DNA of 64,000 nucleotides, taken from positions 248,001 through 312,000 of the forward strand of contig NZ_CCDM010000002.1 of NCBI RefSeq assembly GCF_000750635.1, read 5' to 3'. This document shows, piece after piece, positions 60,154 through 64,000 of the stretch (positions are counted from its first letter, which is position 1; every line of letters starts with the position of its first letter). The position numbers were made by a program, and so were the translations under genes. Under the pieces are notes generated by a model that searched no databases, was not told the origin of the DNA, and saw only the letters and a list, made by a program, of their open reading frames with translations. This DNA is from Oceanobacillus jeddahensis (lineage in GTDB: Bacteria; Bacillota; Bacilli; Bacillales; Amphibacillaceae).

Positions 60154-61449
60154 CTAGCTCCATCCTAAATAAGGTTTATTAACTGCCAGCATATCGTCAA
60201 GAATCTCTTTCGCTTTTTCTGCAGAAGGAATAAGCGGGTGAATGGTTAAAGCTTGTATGGCAGTTCCTTTATCACCTGTTATTGCTGCTTCAACGGTTAG
60301 TTCTTCATATGCTTTGACGATCTGCATAAGCCCACGAATTTGCGGGGGAGCTTCTGATGTTTGCAATGGTGTAATCTGGTGCTTTTCCACAACACAATTG
60401 ACTTCTACACAAGCATTATCTGGTAAACTGGGGATTGCTCCATTATTTCTGACATTTAATGTATGAATTTGTTGTGTATCTAAATGAATGGATTTAATAA
60501 GCTGTACAGCTGCCTCGGAATAATAAGCGCCTCCCCGTTGCTCTAATGCTTCCGGCTTTTTGTCTAATTCTGGATTTTGATAAAGTTCAAACAGCTCTTT
60601 TTCTACTTTCTGCACGTGGTCTGCCCGTGTTTCTTTTTTTTCGTACTCTATTCTTTGTTTTTTTAATATCGCATCAGTCTGATAATAGTACCGGTGATAA
60701 CCACAAGGGATGGCGCCAAGGGATTGCAGGAAATCTGTATCCCAATCAAAATTTGGTATATTTGCAGCTTCATAACTATCCGATTTTCCTGTCAGAATAT
60801 CCTGGATACGTGATTGACCATCAATATACAGTCCGGTTATCCAAATTAAATGGTTAATTCCAATAAACTGAATCCGTACATCTTCTACGGGTACATCGTA
60901 AACTGCAGCGAATTTTTTATAGAAATTAATAGGGTTATTACAAAGCCCGACTGCTTTAATTTTGGAATGCTTCAACACAGCTTCTGTTACGACACCAGCA
61001 GGATTGGTGAAATTTAATAACCATGCATTTGGAGCTAACCTTTCCATCTCTTTACATATTTCTAAAATAACCGGAATGGTTCGAAGCGCTTTCATAAATC
61101 CGCCTGCACCGGTTGTTTCCTGACCAATGACGCCATGCTTCATCGAAATATATTCATCATTTCTCCGCATGTCCAATTGCCCGACTCGAATTTGCGTAAT
61201 GACATAATCAGCACCTTCAATCGCTTTTTCTCGATCCATGGTTGCAAAAATACGAATAGGGAGGCCCGATTTTTTAACCATTCTATTTGCGAGAGCTTCG
61301 ATGATTTGAAGTTTTTTTTGCCCTGCTGGTATATCAACAAGCCAAACTTCTTTTATCGGGAGGTGGTCTGCTTCCGCAATAATGCCCTCCAAAAGTTCTG
61401 GTGTATAAGAGGACCCGCCGCCGATAATTGTTATTTTGATAGATTGCAT
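60154..61449 (-). CDS. Family 4 glycosyl hydrolase (6-phospho-beta-glucosidase/ChbF-like)
   Basis: 431-residue GH4 enzyme, which needs NAD and Mn. The nucleotide loop is IIGGGSSYTPELLEG; the metal ligands are in CNNPINFYKK (Cys) and IGINHLIW (His), and the TNPAGVVTEAV block is typical. Splits the phosphorylated disaccharide made by the PTS. With ChbG present, monoacetylchitobiose 6-phosphate is a likely substrate, as for E. coli ChbF. ATG 61449 follows GAGGTGAA; the frame is open to 61626. First structural gene of the operon. Confidence 0.9.
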   Translation of the reverse strand: MQSIKITIIGGGSSYTPELLEGIIAEADHLPIKEVWLVDIPAGQKKLQIIEALANRMVKKSGLPIRIFATMDREKAIEGADYVITQIRVGQLDMRRNDEYISMKHGVIGQETTGAGGFMKALRTIPVILEICKEMERLAPNAWLLNFTNPAGVVTEAVLKHSKIKAVGLCNNPINFYKKFAAVYDVPVEDVRIQFIGINHLIWITGLYIDGQSRIQDILTGKSDSYEAANIPNFDWDTDFLQSLGAIPCGYHRYYYQTDAILKKQRIEYEKKETRADHVQKVEKELFELYQNPELDKKPEALEQRGGAYYSEAAVQLIKSIHLDTQQIHTLNVRNNGAIPSLPDNACVEVNCVVEKHQITPLQTSEAPPQIRGLMQIVKAYEELTVEAAITGDKGTAIQALTIHPLIPSAEKAKEILDDMLAVNKPYLGWS

Positions 61450-61628
61450 GTACTCTTCACCTCTTTCTCCTTTGTTACTTTTATTGTATTTTAAATCATT
61501 GAACTTTTGCACCGCACCCTTTTCCATTTGCAAAGGAAAAAAATCAAGTGGATAATACTGGATTTTATGACAGAAGGGATTATATATGGATTGAATGAAG
61601 GAAATTCGTGAATAGAGGGTAACCAAAT

Positions 61629-61672
61629 AAGGCCTTTAAATCCGGATGAACCTATTCAGATTTAAAGACCTT
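61629..61672 (-). terminator. Terminator of the LicR-type gene
   Basis: Arms 61629-61642 and 61659-61672 pair over 14 bp with one mismatch, just after the regulator's stop. Confidence 0.55.
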
Positions 61673-61673
61673 T

Positions 61674-63578
61674 CTATTGCTGTAAAGTATGTTTGAATTG
61701 TTTAAATGACGTACAGGCGATTAACCTTTGAATCAAATCCTTGTCCTCTAACAAATCGCCTAACTCTTCAAACATGGTTTTGATCTCTTTTTGTTTTCCT
61801 TTCTGTACACTTAATAAAAAAATGAGCTGTACCGGCTTGTTTCCCCATTTAATTGGCTTTACTAATGTCATTACAGACCAGAATGTATGTGTATTTTCTG
61901 GTTCAAGTGGATGAGGAATTGCAACGAGATTTCCAAAGCTGGTGGGTGCATAATTTTCTCGTTGTAAAACGGAATCAAGATAATTATCATTAGCAAATCC
62001 CGCTTTGTACATCTCATTGCACATAAAATGAAGGATGGAATCTGGATGATTAAAATCCTGCTGCAAGTAAGTAAACGATTCATGAAGATAATGGTCTGTC
62101 ATATCTTTACTCCTGTTTAAGAGAACCTTTATTTTAGAAAGATCTGTTTTTCCTAAAATCGTACTTACTTGAATAACCGGTTTTCCGGTATCCCAGGGAA
62201 TCGGAATAGTTGTGATGATTAGATCAATATAATCCAGTGAGTGGTATTTTAAGTTATGCATTTCTGTTGTTCCGACAATAACCAAGTCTTCTGAGAACAG
62301 GTTTTTAAGCTTATATTTTAAGAGATGTGCACTGCCCATTCCAGAAGCGCAAACAATAAGACAACGTTTTTTGTTGGAAAGAATCTGCTTTCTACGCTCC
62401 TGAGCCACTTCGATATGCAATGCGAGATAAGCAATTTCATCTTCATTGATTTGAATCGATTTTTCTTCAATCAATACTTCGCTTCCAGCTACTGCTGCTT
62501 CAAACGATAACGGATAATTCATTTTTATCTCATCCAACATTGGATTTCGCATGTTCATCTGATATTGATAGCGGTTCATTGCCGGTTTTAAATGTAGCGC
62601 TAATGCTAGCTTTAATTCCTCATCTTCTTGTAAATGAAAATCATATTGCTTGTCGACTCTTTCTATTATTAGTTCTGCCAATCGCAGTATATCTGTGTCA
62701 ATAACCTGATGTGGTTCTGTCGTACTGTCTTCAGGAGAAAGGAGTTTTGTTCCCATTAAATGTATTGTTAAATAAGCTACTTCATTATGTGGGAAAGTGA
62801 TAAATAAATCTTCTTCAATCTCACGTAATATCTTTTGAGCGACTTGGTATTCCATCGTGTCTTGTAAACTGGCATCATCTATTTTTGTTTGGATCGTGTT
62901 GTTTTCTCTAAGGCGTCTAACGGAAATAGCCATATGCGTGATTAAGTTATGAAGATTTATATCTGAAATAACGATTTTACTTTGCCGCAAATTGGATAAG
63001 ATCGTGTTGCTAATCATGTTTAACTCTTTCTCATTTAAGATTGGCAAATCGATATCATAACGTAGAAGAGAAGTGCTTTGCTGAAATAGCCATTCAGCGA
63101 TACAAAAACGAATTTGCATTTCGTCGCCTTCTACTTTTATTCCGTAGTTTGGTTTCTGTTTCAGTGTGAGTTGATAGTCTGCTAAAATTTTACGAACCTG
63201 CCGTAGATCACTTTGTAACGTTGAACGGCTGACATAAATCTTTTCCGTTATTTCGTCTATCTTGATATAGTCCGTTTGCAGCAATAATTTTTCCAACAGA
63301 AAATGAACCCTGTCTTCTGGTTCAACAGGGATATTCTGTTCCATATAATGTTGCAAAAAAGCTGCCATTTTTTCCTGGTCATTATCTGTTAAGGTATATC
63401 CTTTCCCGCGTACAGAAACAATTTCCAGGCCATAGTCAGCTAAAAGAGGCTGTAGATTTTTTATATCATTTCGAATCGTCTTGGAACTGACATGGATCTC
63501 TACAGCTAATTCTTGACTGGTTAAAGGTTTTTCGGAAGTGAGAAGTAGATGTAAAATTTGTTCCCATCGTACATTCAT
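61674..63578 (-). CDS. licR: PRD-containing PTS-type transcriptional activator (LicR-like)
   Basis: 634 residues. Two N-terminal HTH units (SSKTIRNDIKNLQ, VSRSTLQSDLRQV), two PRD domains (about 190-400), a GatB-like EIIB domain with Cys in CLIVCASGMGSAHLLK, and a C-terminal EIIA-like domain with the His in VAIPHPLEP. Phosphorylation by HPr and EII proteins sets activity. B. subtilis LicR activates licBCAH. It lies directly upstream of and in line with the operon. Symbol given by family. Confidence 0.88.
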   Translation of the reverse strand: MNVRWEQILHLLLTSEKPLTSQELAVEIHVSSKTIRNDIKNLQPLLADYGLEIVSVRGKGYTLTDNDQEKMAAFLQHYMEQNIPVEPEDRVHFLLEKLLLQTDYIKIDEITEKIYVSRSTLQSDLRQVRKILADYQLTLKQKPNYGIKVEGDEMQIRFCIAEWLFQQSTSLLRYDIDLPILNEKELNMISNTILSNLRQSKIVISDINLHNLITHMAISVRRLRENNTIQTKIDDASLQDTMEYQVAQKILREIEEDLFITFPHNEVAYLTIHLMGTKLLSPEDSTTEPHQVIDTDILRLAELIIERVDKQYDFHLQEDEELKLALALHLKPAMNRYQYQMNMRNPMLDEIKMNYPLSFEAAVAGSEVLIEEKSIQINEDEIAYLALHIEVAQERRKQILSNKKRCLIVCASGMGSAHLLKYKLKNLFSEDLVIVGTTEMHNLKYHSLDYIDLIITTIPIPWDTGKPVIQVSTILGKTDLSKIKVLLNRSKDMTDHYLHESFTYLQQDFNHPDSILHFMCNEMYKAGFANDNYLDSVLQRENYAPTSFGNLVAIPHPLEPENTHTFWSVMTLVKPIKWGNKPVQLIFLLSVQKGKQKEIKTMFEELGDLLEDKDLIQRLIACTSFKQFKHTLQQ

Positions 63579-63742
63579 ATAGCAACCCTCTTTAGGAAAA
63601 TCTTTATTCTAATCACAATATATCATGATAAGCTTTATTCTACTAATTACTGATTCTCAATAATGAAGGAATTTCAATGTTGATAGGGTTTTCAAAGTCG
63701 GGAATTTAGAGAGCTGAAGGAAGCCTTTATTTGAAAATCAAC

Positions 63743-63772
63743 AAAAAAGAAAGACGATGGAAACGTCTTTCT
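63743..63772 (-). terminator. Terminator of the partial GntR gene
   Basis: Perfect 9-bp stem (63748-63756 with 63764-63772). On the minus strand it is followed by a T run (complement of 63743-63748). It abuts the stop codon of the leftward gene. Confidence 0.75.
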
Positions 63773-64000
63773 ATCTGGCTCTATATTGATGGTTGGAAGG
63801 GTCGAACGGTGTGAAATAAGATACAGAATAATCAAGGCTAACCATTTCGCTATATTCAAATACTCTCCCGTCATGAAGCATACCTCGATTGATGATTTTC
63901 ATTGCCGCAGTTCCTTTTTTGCAATTTAAAAGGGTGGCTTGTTCTTTGTCAAGGTTAACTGGGGTATAGGACGTGATGAAATGTGAAATTTTATAACCGC
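63771..64000 (-). CDS. GntR-family regulator, UTRA domain (partial, enters from right)
   Basis: The last 76 codons of a leftward gene cut by the window end. The reading includes LNCKKGTAAMKIINRGM, then DGRVFEYSEMVSLDYSVSYF and a final PFDPSNHQYRAR before TAG. That pattern is the C-terminal half of the UTRA effector domain found in sugar-responsive GntR regulators. The DNA-binding part lies outside. It may regulate a sugar operon to the right. Confidence 0.7.
   Translation of the reverse strand, partial: GYKISHFITSYTPVNLDKEQATLLNCKKGTAAMKIINRGMLHDGRVFEYSEMVSLDYSVSYFTPFDPSNHQYRAR

Noticed and set aside
63692..63874. 60-codon minus-strand frame at the right edge
   Set aside because: It overlaps the better supported UTRA-domain frame, which matches a known family in another frame.

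Overview
The window looks like a chromosomal segment of a low-GC, endospore-forming Bacillaceae, most likely Oceanobacillus or a close relative. This rests on a complete gerA-type germination operon, a SodF-like superoxide dismutase, licR/chb-type and tre PTS operons with CcpA sites, NsrR/Hmp, and AGGAGG-type ribosome binding sites with frequent TTG/GTG starts. The genus is inference. I saw no rRNA, tRNA, CRISPR array, prophage or transposase-bearing insertion sequence.

Layout. 0.3-3 kb: a small basic protein and a SNF2 helicase. 3.1-7.3 kb: a LysR regulator divergent from an SLC13-type carrier, a D-2-hydroxyacid dehydrogenase and an RraA-type aldolase, probably one acid-catabolic operon. 7.4-9.1 kb: an Rpn-family nuclease with a decayed duplicate of its 3' end. 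9.1-12.7 kb: an M50-like protease and a five-to-six-gene unit of ABC exporter, membrane protein, ECF sigma factor and tiny membrane-anchored protein. 14.4-17.9 kb: gerAA-AB-AC. 19.1-24.7 kb: a polyol-permease-type MFS carrier divergent from a SorC regulator, a second D-2-hydroxyacid dehydrogenase, an FGGY kinase and a class II aldolase. 25-31 kb: crr-like EIIA, an acetamidase/formamidase, an SDR, SodF, an acidic lipoprotein and a wrecked gene. 31.3-31.9 kb: a Phd/ParE-type toxin-antitoxin pair with a perfect palindromic operator. 32-35.4 kb: Hsp33, a MerR/TipAS regulator, a GIY-YIG protein and an RQC-minor-type protein. 35.6-39.8 kb: treP-treA-treR with promoter, two Tre operators and a cre site. 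42.9-48.4 kb: blaR1-blaI divergent from a class A beta-lactamase and a MecA-like low-affinity PBP, with twin BlaI operators. 49.2-50.1 kb: a type I toxin-like locus and repeats. 50.1-51.3 kb: a fused nucleotidyltransferase-SDR protein. 52.9-54.7 kb: nsrR and hmp. 54.8-57.1 kb: a TetR gene and two SDR genes, each broken by a one-base frameshift. 57.4-63.6 kb: a chitobiose/cellobiose-type PTS operon with a ChbG deacetylase, GH4 enzyme and LicR-type activator. A partial GntR/UTRA gene lies at the right edge.

The strongest candidate for something undescribed is a dispersed element of about 230 bp present in three full copies (18803-19041, 38041-38273, and 49836-50063 inverted), one half-length copy (35381-35524) and two 53-55 bp short forms (14270-14324, 26672-26724). 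The full copies fold into the same set of nested helices. Differences between copies fall at paired positions and preserve pairing, as expected if the RNA fold is under selection. One copy sits inside the tre operon between treP and treA.

Other points of interest are the toxin-like leader/terminator pairing at 49.3 kb, the mec-like resistance module, the nucleotidyltransferase-SDR fusion, and two uncharacterised catabolic operons that each use a D-2-hydroxyacid dehydrogenase and an aldolase-fold enzyme.
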